Positions 32,620-41,290 of a stretch of DNA of 64,000 nt are shown here, one piece after another; position 1 is the stretch's first letter; each line of letters starts with the position of its first letter. The position numbers were made by a program, and so were the translations under genes. Under the pieces are notes generated by a model. It searched no databases and was not told the DNA's origin. It saw nothing but the letters and a program-made list of their open reading frames with translations. The stretch comes from Blastococcus colisei (GTDB lineage: Bacteria > Actinomycetota > Actinomycetes > Mycobacteriales > Geodermatophilaceae), in contig NZ_VFQE01000001.1 in assembly GCF_006717095.1 (NCBI RefSeq), forward strand, positions 992,001-1,056,000, read 5' to 3'.

Positions 32620-35601
32620 GTGGCCATGCGGCCCCCCGTGCCGGTGCCGACCCTGTCGCGCCGCGCGAAGCTGGTCCTCGGCGCCGTCGCCGTTCTGCTG
32701 GTGCTGTTCACGGTCATCGGCACGCTGACCAACGTCTACGTCGATTACCTCTGGTTCGACGAGACGAACTACACCCAGATCTTCTGGACCGAGCTCCAGA
32801 CCCGAGCCTTGCTGTTCGCCGTCGCCGGCGTGGCCACCGGTGGTGCGGTCGCCGCGTCGATCCATCTCGCCTACCGGTTCCGGCCGACCTTCCGGCCGAT
32901 GTCGCTGGAGCAGCAGAACCTCGAGCGCTACCGCCAGTCGCTGGAGCCCCGCCGCGGCCTGGTGCTCACCGCCGTCGCCGTGGTGCTGGGCCTGTTCGCC
33001 GGTTTCACCGCGCAGAGCAGCTGGCAGACGTGGCTGACCTTCCGGAACAGCACCGACTTCGGGAGTACCGACCCGCAGTTCGGCATCGACATCTCGTTCT
33101 TCGTCTTCGAGTACCCCTTCTACCGGCTGCTGCTGGGCTTCGGCTTCGCGATCGTGCTGCTGACGCTGATCGGCTCGGTGCTCACCCACTACGTGTTCGG
33201 CGGGCTGCGCCTGCAGACGCCGGGGCAGAAGCTCACCGCCGCCGCCCGCGTGCAGCTGTCGGTGCTCCTGGGCCTGTTCGTGGCCCTCAAGGCGGTGGCG
33301 TACTGGCTGGACCGCTACGGGCTGGTCTACTCCGACCGCGGTGACGTGTTCACCGGCGCCAGCTACACCGACGTCAACGCGCTGCTCGTGCCCAAGACGA
33401 TCCTGGTGTTCGTCGCCGCCATCTGCGCCATCGCGTTCTTCGCCAACATCTTCGTCCGTAACTTCCTGCTCCCGGCCGCCGCGCTGGTGCTGCTGCTGCT
33501 TTCCAGCGTGGTCATTGGCGTGGCCTACCCGGCGATCGTCCAGCAATTCGTGGTCCGGCCCAGCGCCAACGAGAAGGAAGCGCCCTACATCGAGCGGGCC
33601 ATCGAGATGACCCGGCAGGCCTACAACCTCGTCGACGGCGACGACGTCGAGTACGTGAACTACGCTCAAGAGACCACCGGCGAAGCGGGTGAGGAGGTGG
33701 ACCCGCAGGTCGCGCTCGCCGAACTGCGCAACGACACCGAGACCATCCCGAACGCCCGTCTGCTGGACCCCAACGTGCTCTCCGAGACGTTCACCGCGCG
33801 CCAGCAGATCCGAAACTGGTACGGCTTCCCCGAGAAGCTGGACGTCGACCGCTACGCCGTCGACGGTGAACTGCGTGACTACGTCGTGGCGGTGCGCGAG
33901 CTCGACAGCGCGGGGCTGTCGGAAAACCAGAGCACCTGGATCAACCGGCACACCGTGTACACGCACGGGCACGGTTTCGTCGCCGCACCGGCCAACGAGG
34001 TCGTGGGCGGCTCCGACGGCGGCGAGCCGAACTTCACCACCGGCGACCTGCCCGTCCGCGGGGACATCGTGCCCGAGCAGAGTCGGATCTACTACGGCGA
34101 GCTGATCGAGGACTACTCCGTGGTCGGTGCGCCCGAGGGCACCGCTCCCCGTGAGTCCGACCTGCCCGAGGGCGGCTCCGACGACCGTCAGATCAACAAC
34201 ACCTACGACGGCGAGGGCGGGGTGTCGGTCGGCAGCTTCTTCCGCCAGCTGACCTTCGCGATCAACTTCCGGGAGCGCAACTTCCTGCTCTCCAGCGCGG
34301 TGAACGAGGAGTCGAAGGTGCTCTACGTCCGCGACCCGCGGGAGCGGGTGGAGAAGGCGGCGCCGTTCCTCGAGGTGGACGGCGACCCGTATCCCGCGGT
34401 GATCGACGGGCGGGTGACCTGGATTCTCGACGGCTACACCACGTCGGATTCCTACCCCTACGCCGAGCAGATGCAGCTGGGCGAGGCCGCCGCGGACTCC
34501 TTGACCGGCACGGGCACCACCGCGTTGCCGAACGAGACGTTCAACTACATCCGCAACTCGGTGAAGGCCACCGTCGACGCCTACGACGGCACGGTCACGT
34601 TGTACGAGTACGACACGGAGGACCCGGTCCTCCGGACCTTCATGAAGGCGTTCCCGGGGGTCGTCCAGCCCAAGAGCGAGGTGTCCCAGGAGCTGGAGAG
34701 CCACTTCCGCTACCCGGAGGACCTGTTCAAGGTGCAGCGGGACATCCTGACCCGCTACCACGTGGACGACCCGATCGCCTTCTACGAGGGCAGCGACCGG
34801 TGGCAGGTCCCGACCGACCCGACCCAGGACGTCGAGGCGGACCAGCCGCCATACTACATCCTCGCCCAGCGGCCGGGGGATGACGAGGCCACCTTCCAGC
34901 TGACCAGCGCGCTCAACGCCTTCCAGCGGCCGAACCTGTCGGCGTTCGTGTCGGCGTCGAGCGCGCCGGACACCTACGGCGACATCCAGGTGCTGCAGCT
35001 ACCCGGAAACACGCCGTTCCTGGGACCGACACAGGTGCAGAACTCGTTCGAAGCGAACGACGACATCCGCCGCGACCTCACCCTGTTCGATAGCGACGAC
35101 TCCAACTCGGTGTTCGGCAACCTGCTGACGCTCCCGATCGGTGACGCCGGCCTGCTGTATGTGGAGCCGCTCTACGTGGAGAGCACGGGGGAGGGGAGCT
35201 TCCCCCTGTTGCAGCGGGTGATGGTCAACTTCGGTGGCCGCATCGGCTACGCGAGTACGCTCGCCGAGGCGCTGGACCAGGTCTTCGGCGCAGGAATCGG
35301 GGAGATCGCGACGGACAGCGACGGCGCCCCGCCGACGCCGGACGATGACGGCGACGAGACGCCGACGCCCGCGCCGACGGATCCCGCGGATCCGACGACT
35401 CCACCGGACACCGGTGGAACGCCGGCGACCCCGGGCATGGAAGCGGCCGTCCAAGACATCAACGCCGCCCTGGAGGCGCTCGCCACCGCCCAGCAGGCCG
35501 GTGACTTCGCCGGACAGGGGCAGGCGCTGGAGGACCTGCAGACGGCCGTCGACGCCTACCAGGCCGCCCAGCAGGCGGCCGGGGCCACACCCGGCGGATG
35601 A
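32620..35601 (+). CDS. UPF0182 family large membrane protein
   Basis: This 993-residue protein belongs to UPF0182 (DUF8158-type naming varies), a widespread actinobacterial and cyanobacterial membrane family of unknown function. About seven membrane helices occupy residues 1-310, for example near 15-37, 60-80, 108-128, 160-185 and 265-305. A large extracytoplasmic region to about 900 follows, with YVRDPRERVEKAAPFL and NTPFLGPTQVQN. The C terminus has a Thr/Pro-rich linker and an Ala-rich helix. GTG at 32620 is seven bases after GAAGGAGAG. In mycobacteria it has the same neighbour (Rv3194c-Rv3193c, from memory). Confidence 0.9.
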   Translation: MAMRPPVPVPTLSRRAKLVLGAVAVLLVLFTVIGTLTNVYVDYLWFDETNYTQIFWTELQTRALLFAVAGVATGGAVAASIHLAYRFRPTFRPMSLEQQNLERYRQSLEPRRGLVLTAVAVVLGLFAGFTAQSSWQTWLTFRNSTDFGSTDPQFGIDISFFVFEYPFYRLLLGFGFAIVLLTLIGSVLTHYVFGGLRLQTPGQKLTAAARVQLSVLLGLFVALKAVAYWLDRYGLVYSDRGDVFTGASYTDVNALLVPKTILVFVAAICAIAFFANIFVRNFLLPAAALVLLLLSSVVIGVAYPAIVQQFVVRPSANEKEAPYIERAIEMTRQAYNLVDGDDVEYVNYAQETTGEAGEEVDPQVALAELRNDTETIPNARLLDPNVLSETFTARQQIRNWYGFPEKLDVDRYAVDGELRDYVVAVRELDSAGLSENQSTWINRHTVYTHGHGFVAAPANEVVGGSDGGEPNFTTGDLPVRGDIVPEQSRIYYGELIEDYSVVGAPEGTAPRESDLPEGGSDDRQINNTYDGEGGVSVGSFFRQLTFAINFRERNFLLSSAVNEESKVLYVRDPRERVEKAAPFLEVDGDPYPAVIDGRVTWILDGYTTSDSYPYAEQMQLGEAAADSLTGTGTTALPNETFNYIRNSVKATVDAYDGTVTLYEYDTEDPVLRTFMKAFPGVVQPKSEVSQELESHFRYPEDLFKVQRDILTRYHVDDPIAFYEGSDRWQVPTDPTQDVEADQPPYYILAQRPGDDEATFQLTSALNAFQRPNLSAFVSASSAPDTYGDIQVLQLPGNTPFLGPTQVQNSFEANDDIRRDLTLFDSDDSNSVFGNLLTLPIGDAGLLYVEPLYVESTGEGSFPLLQRVMVNFGGRIGYASTLAEALDQVFGAGIGEIATDSDGAPPTPDDDGDETPTPAPTDPADPTTPPDTGGTPATPGMEAAVQDINAALEALATAQQAGDFAGQGQALEDLQTAVDAYQAAQQAAGATPGG

Positions 35602-35682
35602 CGGACCCGTCGTGGGTCGAGGGGGCGGCGCGGAGGTCGTGTCCGCCCCCTCGACCGCGGCTGGTAGGGTGGTGCCTACCGA

Positions 35683-35759
35683 CGCGGGGTGGAGCAGCTC
35701 GGTAGCTCGCTGGGCTCATAACCCAGAGGTCGCAGGTTCGAATCCTGCCCCCGCTACCA
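35683..35759 (+). tRNA. Initiator tRNA-fMet (CAU), CCA encoded
   Basis: The 77 bases fold as a cloverleaf with acceptor CGCGGGG / CCCCGCT, anticodon stem CTGGG / CCCAG around the CAU anticodon loop CTCATAA, and T-arm GCAGG-TTCGAAT-CCTGC. The unpaired first base (C1 with T72) and three consecutive G-C pairs in the anticodon stem mark an initiator tRNA. CCA is encoded. TAGGGT at 35665-35670 is a likely -10, and a 17-bp terminator follows. A second copy lies at 41890. Confidence 0.95.
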
Positions 35760-35762
35760 ACC

Positions 35763-35799
35763 GACAGTGGCCCTCACAGTGCCTGTGAGGGCCACTGTC
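35763..35799 (+). terminator. 17-bp terminator hairpin after the tRNA
   Basis: Bases 35763-35779 pair perfectly with 35783-35799 around a TGC loop, starting three bases after the tRNA. The tail GTTCGTGT is only partly T-rich. It probably ends the tRNA transcript. Confidence 0.8.
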
Positions 35800-35854
35800 G
35801 TTCGTGTACGGGTATGCACGCGTTTCTACGGAGTGGTCTGTCACGTCCTCCGAA

Positions 35855-36523
35855 TCAGCCGCCGAGGCCGGCGTCCCGGGCGCGGAGCGCCGCTTGGGCT
35901 CGGTCGGCGACCTGCAGTTTGGTGAGGATGCTCGAGACCAGATTGCGCACGGTCTTGGGGCTGAGGAACAGCTCGGCGGCGATCTCGGCGTTTCTGCGTC
36001 CCAGCGCCAGCTGCTGCAGCACCTCCCGCTCGCGCGCGGAGAGATCCGGGAAGGCGTCGGGCGGCACCGGCGGCGGGGCCGAGGTGAACCAGTCGATCAG
36101 CCGCTCGGCGACTCCTGGGCCGAACAGTGCCTCGCCGTGGCCGACCGCGCGGATGGCCCGTAGCAGTTCGCTGAAGCTCGCGCCCTTCAGCACGTAGCCG
36201 CGGGCGCCTGCTCGCACCGCACGGAACACCGTCGCGTCGTCCTCGAACATGGTCACCACGAGCACCCGCACGGACGGTGCGGTCCCCACCAGCCGTCGGG
36301 TGGCCTCGATGCCGTCGAGATCCGGCATCTGCACATCCATGACCACGACGTCCGGGCACAGCTCCTGGGCCAGCGCCACCGCCTTCGCGCCCGTGTCCGC
36401 CTCTCCGGCCAGCACGAGATCCGGCGCGGCCGCCAGCACCGCGCGGAGCCCGGCGCGGAAGGTCGGGTGGTCATCGGCGGTGACCACGCGGAGGGGCGTG
36501 TCGCCGTAGGGGGGATCAGCCAT
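35855..36523 (-). CDS. NarL/LuxR-family response regulator
   Basis: This 222-residue protein has a receiver domain with acidic residues ADD at 16-18, phosphoacceptor D63 (VMDVQMP), the conserved Thr in VVTMFED and Lys in YVLKGAS. A LuxR-type helix-turn-helix follows (LSAREREVLQQLALGR, then TVRNLVSSILTKLQV). It should bind DNA when phosphorylated. It overlaps the 3' end of the sensor kinase gene by eight bases, so the two form a two-component system. A decayed copy of its C-terminal half lies at 39.5-41.1 kb. The signal is unknown. Confidence 0.93.
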   Translation of the reverse strand: MADPPYGDTPLRVVTADDHPTFRAGLRAVLAAAPDLVLAGEADTGAKAVALAQELCPDVVVMDVQMPDLDGIEATRRLVGTAPSVRVLVVTMFEDDATVFRAVRAGARGYVLKGASFSELLRAIRAVGHGEALFGPGVAERLIDWFTSAPPPVPPDAFPDLSAREREVLQQLALGRRNAEIAAELFLSPKTVRNLVSSILTKLQVADRAQAALRARDAGLGG

Positions 36524-38621
36524 GCGGCACCAGGTCCCGGATGGGAAGGAGGGCGCCGACCCGCGTGCCGCCGCCGTCGGCCGTGCCCAGGGTGCAGCGG
36601 CCGCCCAGTTCGGCCGCGCGCTCCCGCATCGAGTTCAGGCCCACCCCCGCCGACCAGGTCCGCCGGGGACCCACCCCGTCGTCCACCACCTCCACCACCA
36701 GGTCTCCAGCGGCGCAGGTGAGCCGGACCGTGCAGCGGCGGGCCCGGGCGTGCCGGACGACGTTGGTGACCGCCTCGTCGACGATCCGGTATGCGGCCAC
36801 CTCCACGGCCGCCGGCAGTGGTGGCAGCTCGTCGGCTTCGACCGCGACCTGCACGTCGCTGACTCGGTAGCGCAGCGCCGCCTCGCGCACCGCTCCGACC
36901 AGGCCCAGCTCGTCGAGTGCCGGGGGGCGCAGGTCCTCGATCAGCCGCCGCAGATCGTCAAGGGCGCGCTCGACGTCGACCTCCAGCTCGGCCAGGATCG
37001 CGTCGGCCGCTTGTGGACGTACCGGGTAGAGCGCCCGCGCCGAGCCGACCTTGAGCGTCTGCGCGGCCAGCTGCGGTCCGAGCCCGTCGTGCAAGTCCCT
37101 GCGTAGCCGGCGGCGCTCCTCCTCCCGCCCGGCGACCAGCCGCTCGCGGGCCTGCTGCAGCTCGTCGGTGAGGCGGGCAGCGTGCACAGCCGCCGCGGCC
37201 TGCCGAGCCAGGTCCTCGATCAGCGGTGCGTCGGCGTCCCGCAGCCGGCTGCGTGGCGTGAGCACGAGGGTGCCGACAGCCTCCTGCTGGTGCACCAGCA
37301 GGACCCGGAGAGGGTCGTCCTGGCCGGGCACGCCGCTCTCTGCGGCAGGTAGGTCTTCGCCGTCCGGCGTCCGCACCTCCAGGCCGGTGTAGTGCAGATC
37401 CAATGCCGAGCGCACGGTTTCGACGATGGCGCGGAGGGCGGCTGCCGGTGCGAGAGCCGCTTCCAGGTGCCGGCCCAGGCGGGACAGCACCTCGTAGGGA
37501 TCGTCCCGGCGGCCGAACACCAGCCGGTTGACCCAGCGCTGCACCCGCTCCCGCAGTGGGGCGAACATCACAGCGGCCAGACCGGTGGCCACCAGGGACA
37601 CCGCCAGGCTGTCCTCGATCTGCAACAGCGCCCCGAGCCAGGCGACCACCACGACGTACACCGCGACGACGACCGCAGACAGAACGCCGTACACGAGGGT
37701 CCGGCTGATGAGCAGGTCGATGTCGTAGAGCCGGTGCCGCAGGATGGCCACGGCCGCGCCCACCGGAAGCCCGGCCAGGGCCGCGAGGCCGGCCACCCAC
37801 AGCAGCGCGTCGAGGGGTGCGGGTGCGAACTCCGTGGCGGTCCAGCAGACGACGTTGAGGGCCGCCGGGTAGGCGATCCACTTGATCTGCTGCCGCTGCC
37901 GGACGACGGCGCGCCGGTAGCGAACCACCTGGGATCCGAGGGCGGCCAGCAGCGTAGCGGTGCCGAGCACGGTGGTCGCCGGAACGACGTCCCCGGCCAG
38001 TACGCCGACGGGTCCGTCGACCTCGACGGGGTTGCTCAGGCCCGGGAAATCGGACGCGTCGATCTCGTCGGGTCGCATGCCCAGCGCCAGTGCGCCGGCG
38101 ATCGCCGCGGCGACCGACGTCCACAGCACCGGCCGCCACCTGGGCGAAGGCAGCGCGCCGTCCGGGAAGAACAACAGCAGCACGGTCGGCGCCAGCAGCG
38201 CGAGCGGAGCCAGGCTGTTCGTGACCCAGGCGACCGCGGTGGGGTCCGGCCACCGGCCGGGTTGCACGAGGGCGAGGTCCGCCCACGCCTTCGCCGCGAA
38301 CACCGACGCCAGACCCGGCCCCACGACGGCCAGGCTCCAGCCGACCGGATTGCGCGGTCGTCGTTCGGCCACGAGCGCTCCGACGCCCGCGAACACCAGC
38401 GCGGCGGCGAGCACGACCAGGAGGAACGGGAGCGGCGCGGGATTCGGGTCGTCCGCCGGCGGACCGCCGGCGGAGACGGCGGCCCCCACCGCCAGCGTGG
38501 CCAGCGCGGCGGTGAGCAGCGGCAGTCCCCAGGCTGCCCGGGCGCGTGGTCCGGCCGGCGGCCCCCCGGCCGCCGTGTCATGGCGCGTCTCCACGGGGTC
38601 GGGTGCAGGACGTGTGCGCAT
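36516..38621 (-). CDS. Membrane sensor histidine kinase with GAF-like and HisKA_3 domains
   Basis: This 701-residue kinase has about eight membrane helices in residues 20-350, then a GAF-like region (about 380-490) and a coiled coil. The dimerisation and phosphoacceptor box is RRLRRDLHDGLGPQLA, of NarX/HisKA_3 type. The HATPase_c domain contains NVVRHARA (N box) and VVDDGVGP (G1). It should phosphorylate the adjacent LuxR-type regulator. ATG at 38621 follows GAGGAGCGCG; a longer upstream frame lacks support. The sensed signal is not predictable, but a long membrane sensor region suggests a membrane or lipid cue. Confidence 0.92.
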   Translation of the reverse strand: MRTRPAPDPVETRHDTAAGGPPAGPRARAAWGLPLLTAALATLAVGAAVSAGGPPADDPNPAPLPFLLVVLAAALVFAGVGALVAERRPRNPVGWSLAVVGPGLASVFAAKAWADLALVQPGRWPDPTAVAWVTNSLAPLALLAPTVLLLFFPDGALPSPRWRPVLWTSVAAAIAGALALGMRPDEIDASDFPGLSNPVEVDGPVGVLAGDVVPATTVLGTATLLAALGSQVVRYRRAVVRQRQQIKWIAYPAALNVVCWTATEFAPAPLDALLWVAGLAALAGLPVGAAVAILRHRLYDIDLLISRTLVYGVLSAVVVAVYVVVVAWLGALLQIEDSLAVSLVATGLAAVMFAPLRERVQRWVNRLVFGRRDDPYEVLSRLGRHLEAALAPAAALRAIVETVRSALDLHYTGLEVRTPDGEDLPAAESGVPGQDDPLRVLLVHQQEAVGTLVLTPRSRLRDADAPLIEDLARQAAAAVHAARLTDELQQARERLVAGREEERRRLRRDLHDGLGPQLAAQTLKVGSARALYPVRPQAADAILAELEVDVERALDDLRRLIEDLRPPALDELGLVGAVREAALRYRVSDVQVAVEADELPPLPAAVEVAAYRIVDEAVTNVVRHARARRCTVRLTCAAGDLVVEVVDDGVGPRRTWSAGVGLNSMRERAAELGGRCTLGTADGGGTRVGALLPIRDLVPHG

Positions 38622-38692
38622 GCGCGCTCCTCGCGGTCGTGCGGGGCCCACGGCCCGCCGGCGTGAGCGGGTCGAGGGCGCCGCGACGCGGG

Positions 38693-39247
38693 TCAGGCTA
38701 GTGGCGCGGGAGCTTGCTCGATGGTGCGGCTGCGCGCCCACAGCGCGACGCCGAGCGCAACGTAGAGCAGCCCGGCCAGGATCGTTCCGGGTCCCTCCAC
38801 CACCAGGGGCAGGGGCAGGGGCAGGATGAAGCCGAGTGCGCACCAGCGAGGGAAGACTCCCGCTCGCCAGGTGGCGACGCCGTACAGCACCGAGCCGGCC
38901 ATGAACGTGAGCACCCCGATCACGGTGAGGGGCTCATCCAGCAGGGCGACCTTGCCCGCGGCATCCACGAGCAGCCCACCGACCACCAGGGGAAGGGCGA
39001 GCACGCCGAGTCGGCCGGTGCGCTCGTGCTGCACCGCGGCGTAGCCGAGGTAGCCCACGAGCATCAGGACGACGGCGGGGCCGAGGACGACGGCGAGCGG
39101 GTAGCCCCCCGGGGAGGAGAGGGTCGTGGCGATCCCCTCGACGGCGAACAGTGAGCCGCCGATCACGAACGCGGCGGCACCCGCCCGGGCCGGCGTGCGG
39201 GGAGACGACGTCGTGCGGGGCGGGGCGATGAGCGACGAGCTGGACAT
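38693..39247 (-). CDS. Five- or six-helix membrane protein upstream of the sensor kinase
   Basis: This 184-residue protein is mostly hydrophobic, with helices near 25-45, 52-72, 83-103, 108-130 and 145-172. No family is recognised. Start ATG at 39247 has a GGAGG-like site about 10 bases upstream. The gap to the kinase gene is 71 bases on the same strand, so it is probably part of the same operon and may modulate or be the reporter of that two-component system. Function unknown. Confidence 0.7.
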   Translation of the reverse strand: MSSSSLIAPPRTTSSPRTPARAGAAAFVIGGSLFAVEGIATTLSSPGGYPLAVVLGPAVVLMLVGYLGYAAVQHERTGRLGVLALPLVVGGLLVDAAGKVALLDEPLTVIGVLTFMAGSVLYGVATWRAGVFPRWCALGFILPLPLPLVVEGPGTILAGLLYVALGVALWARSRTIEQAPAPLA

Positions 39248-39499
39248 GCGGGCCTCCTGACAGGGAGCGGTACTCGGGCTCGCCCACCGTGGCTCCGGCC
39301 GCGTCCCGCCGTCTGGTGTCCGGCGTCCCGAGAACCGTCCCGATCGCACGGTGGGCGATCCCCGCCGAGGACCCTTGCCGCGATCGGCAGGCCTGTTCCG
39401 GGAGGAAACGGACCCGGACTCGACGGTCTGCCGGGGAGGAACGTCCGGCCAGGGAGACATGGGTGGAGATCGTCTCGGGGAGGCGGTCGGAATCATCCG

Positions 39500-39784
39500 T
39501 CACGATGCCTGCGTCGTCGGACGAGCGGGCGAGTCACGTCGTGAACGGACCAGCACGGGGGTGTGCAGCTGCGTAGGCAGCAACTCGCTACCTGCGGAGT
39601 CGGCGACCTGCAGTTCGGCGAGGATGCGCGACACCAGGTTGCGCACGGTCTCGGGACAGCGGAACAGCTCGGTGGCGATCTCGGCGTTCTTGCGCCCGAG
39701 GCGAGTGGCGCCGGCACTCCCGCTCCCGGACGGAGAGCGTCGGGAAGGCGTCCGGCGGCACCGGCGGTTGGCTGAGCTGAGCCG
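39500..39784 (-). pseudogene. Decayed LuxR-type response regulator, C-terminal relic
   Basis: Minus-strand sequence here still reads PPVPPDAFPTLSVREREC and, in another frame, GRKNAEIATELF and ETVRNLVSRILAELQVADS. These match residues 156-215 of the intact regulator at 35855-36523 (PPVPPDAFPDLSAREREV; GRRNAEIAAELF; KTVRNLVSSILTKLQVAD). A deletion of part of the LuxR domain shifts the frame between the two blocks. The upstream part of the same relic reappears at 41053-41115, so the relic was split. DNA similarity is obvious by eye over roughly 180 bases. Confidence 0.8.
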
Positions 39785-40186
39785 ATGCTGACCGCGGAGG
39801 CGGTGATCAGCCCCGTACGCCTGGACGTGGACATCCCCACGCTCCGCGTCTACGCCGACGCGATGTTCCACCACGGGTACGTGGCCAAGGCCGTCATCGA
39901 CGAACACGGCGGGCTGCCATCGGACCCCGTCGTCCCCGAGCGGGTGTCGCTGTCCGTCGACCCGGACGGCAGCCTCCGCGTCATCGGCCACGCCACCGAC
40001 CCGCTCGTCGCCGCGGACCTCGCCGACACGGCGGCCGCGGCCTTCGTGCCCAAGCTGAACGAGATGGGCCGAATCCTCGTGCCCGGCGACGCCGCCCACG
40101 GGACTGAGGCCTGGAAGGAAGCCATGACCATGGCCGAGGAACTCGGCCCCGTCGGCGAGTTCACCGTCGCGGAGTGGGCCAACTGA
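39785..40186 (+). CDS. Hypothetical protein inside the response-regulator scar
   Basis: This 133-residue frame starts with ATG at 39785, exactly where the response-regulator relic stops. The product is acidic and soluble. Segments such as TLRVYADAMFHHGYV and SLRVIGHATDPLVAADLADTA recall the extracytoplasmic region of Wzz-type polysaccharide chain-length proteins, but no membrane helix is present; it may be a fragment. It converges on the secreted-protein gene, with 22 bases between the stops. The family assignment is tentative. Confidence 0.5.
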   Translation: MLTAEAVISPVRLDVDIPTLRVYADAMFHHGYVAKAVIDEHGGLPSDPVVPERVSLSVDPDGSLRVIGHATDPLVAADLADTAAAAFVPKLNEMGRILVPGDAAHGTEAWKEAMTMAEELGPVGEFTVAEWAN

Positions 40187-40208
40187 CCCGCTCCGCGACG
40201 GCGCCCGG

Positions 40209-40697
40209 TCAGTAGGTGCAGCCGGCCACGCCCACCGGCACCAGGTACGCCTGGATCTCGTAGATGTTGTACGAGGGAACGTCGCTGACCCAGTTCGGCC
40301 TCGGGTTGACGTGCGTCGAGACGCCGTTGTAGCCGCCCCGCACGTACCACCAGGCGCTCGTGCTCACGGCCTCCGGGTCGAACCGGGTGTCGTAGATGAC
40401 GTAGCGGTACCCGCTGCACCAGCCCGGGTTCGTCCACATCTGCTGCGGCTCGGAGGAGATGAGGACGTCACCGGCCTCGCCGTAGTAGCAGCCCTCGCAG
40501 ACGTACGTCTGGTGGAGCGGGTCACCGGTCTGGTCCTGGAACGAGAACAGCATGTTGGACTGACTGAGATCGGCGCGGACGTGCACGCCGACGAGGCCGC
40601 TGTTCTGCACCGCCTGCGCAGTGCCGGCCGGGCCGGCCACGGTCAAGCCCAAGGCCACGCCCAGGGCGACCAGCAGCGCGGTAATCCTGTTCTTCAT
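40209..40697 (-). CDS. Secreted small protein, unknown function
   Basis: This 162-residue protein has a clear signal peptide (MKNRITALLVALGVALGLTV then AGPAGTAQA, probable cleavage near residue 29). The mature part has four Cys (CEGC, GWC, AGC), many aromatic residues and a strand-like pattern (YRYVIYDTR, SAWWYVRGG). No family is recognised. The start ATG at 40697 follows GAAAGGG at a somewhat long distance. Local GC is lower than in neighbours. It lies between the hypothetical frame and an IS3 end, inside the sequence that split the response-regulator relic. Confidence 0.7.
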   Translation of the reverse strand: MKNRITALLVALGVALGLTVAGPAGTAQAVQNSGLVGVHVRADLSQSNMLFSFQDQTGDPLHQTYVCEGCYYGEAGDVLISSEPQQMWTNPGWCSGYRYVIYDTRFDPEAVSTSAWWYVRGGYNGVSTHVNPRPNWVSDVPSYNIYEIQAYLVPVGVAGCTY

Positions 40698-40720
40698 TTT
40701 CCGGCCCTTTCAGTCGGGAC

Positions 40721-41053
40721 TGAACCGCCCCGGGTTCGCTACAGGGCGGATTCTCCCACGAGCGGGTGCTCGGTGGAGTCGATCTGACGGTAGTGCTCGG
40801 CTTCGACCTCCGCCGGTGGTCGGTAGCCCAGCGCGGAGTGCAGGCGGGTGTGGTTGAACCAGTCGACCCAGCCCAGGGTGGCCAGCTCGAGGTCGTCGGC
40901 GCCCTTCCAGGGGCCCTCCCAGAAGACGAGCTCGGTCTTGAACAGGCCGATCACCGACTCTGCCAGGGCGTTGTCGTAGGAGTCGCCGACACTGCCGATC
41001 GAGGCCTGCAGGCCGGCCTCGGCGAGCCGGTCGGTGTAGCGGATCGAGGCTGA
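40721..41053 (-). pseudogene. IS3-family transposase, C-terminal remnant with IS end
   Basis: The minus strand encodes the C-terminal part of an IS3-type OrfB transposase: IGSVGDSYDNALAESVIGLF contains the third acidic catalytic residue (E), followed by WFNHTRLHSALGYRPPAEVE, the usual end of this protein. The stop is at 40739. The sequence at 40721 begins TGAACCGCCCC, the typical terminal inverted repeat of actinobacterial IS3 elements. The N-terminal two-thirds of the transposase and the other IS end are missing; the frame runs instead into the response-regulator relic (IDWFASA). Confidence 0.85.
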
Positions 41054-41115
41054 GGCGAACCAGTCGATCAGCGGCCCGGTCACTCGGGTCCGAACAGCGC
41101 CTCCCCGACGAGGGG
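41053..41115 (-). pseudogene. Second piece of the response-regulator relic
   Basis: In minus-strand translation, GEALFGP and, one frame away, LIDWFASA match GEALFGPGVAERLIDWFTSA of the intact regulator (about residues 134-153). The next residues of that regulator, PPPVPPDAF, are where the other relic piece begins at 39784. A frameshift and an in-frame stop lie between the two short blocks. Together with 39500-39784 it marks one former gene split by about 1.27 kb. Confidence 0.72.
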
Positions 41116-41290
41116 CAAGCCAGGTCGGGAGGTGGACGACCCGTGGGCGGATACCTGTGCACCACGTCGTGACCTGCGGAAGGACGCCGCGCCCGACAGA
41201 GAGATCGTTGGGCCGGTCGGTCCCCCGCGACGACGACGGAAGGCGCGTCCCTCCCTGGCTTCCGTGTCTTCGAGTCGAGGGGCAGACCGG

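Noticed and set aside
36522-38843. Long plus-strand frames antisense to the sensor kinase and its upstream region
   Set aside because: Histidine/Arg/Gly-rich shadow composition with no start signals, while the kinase on the other strand has clear domains.
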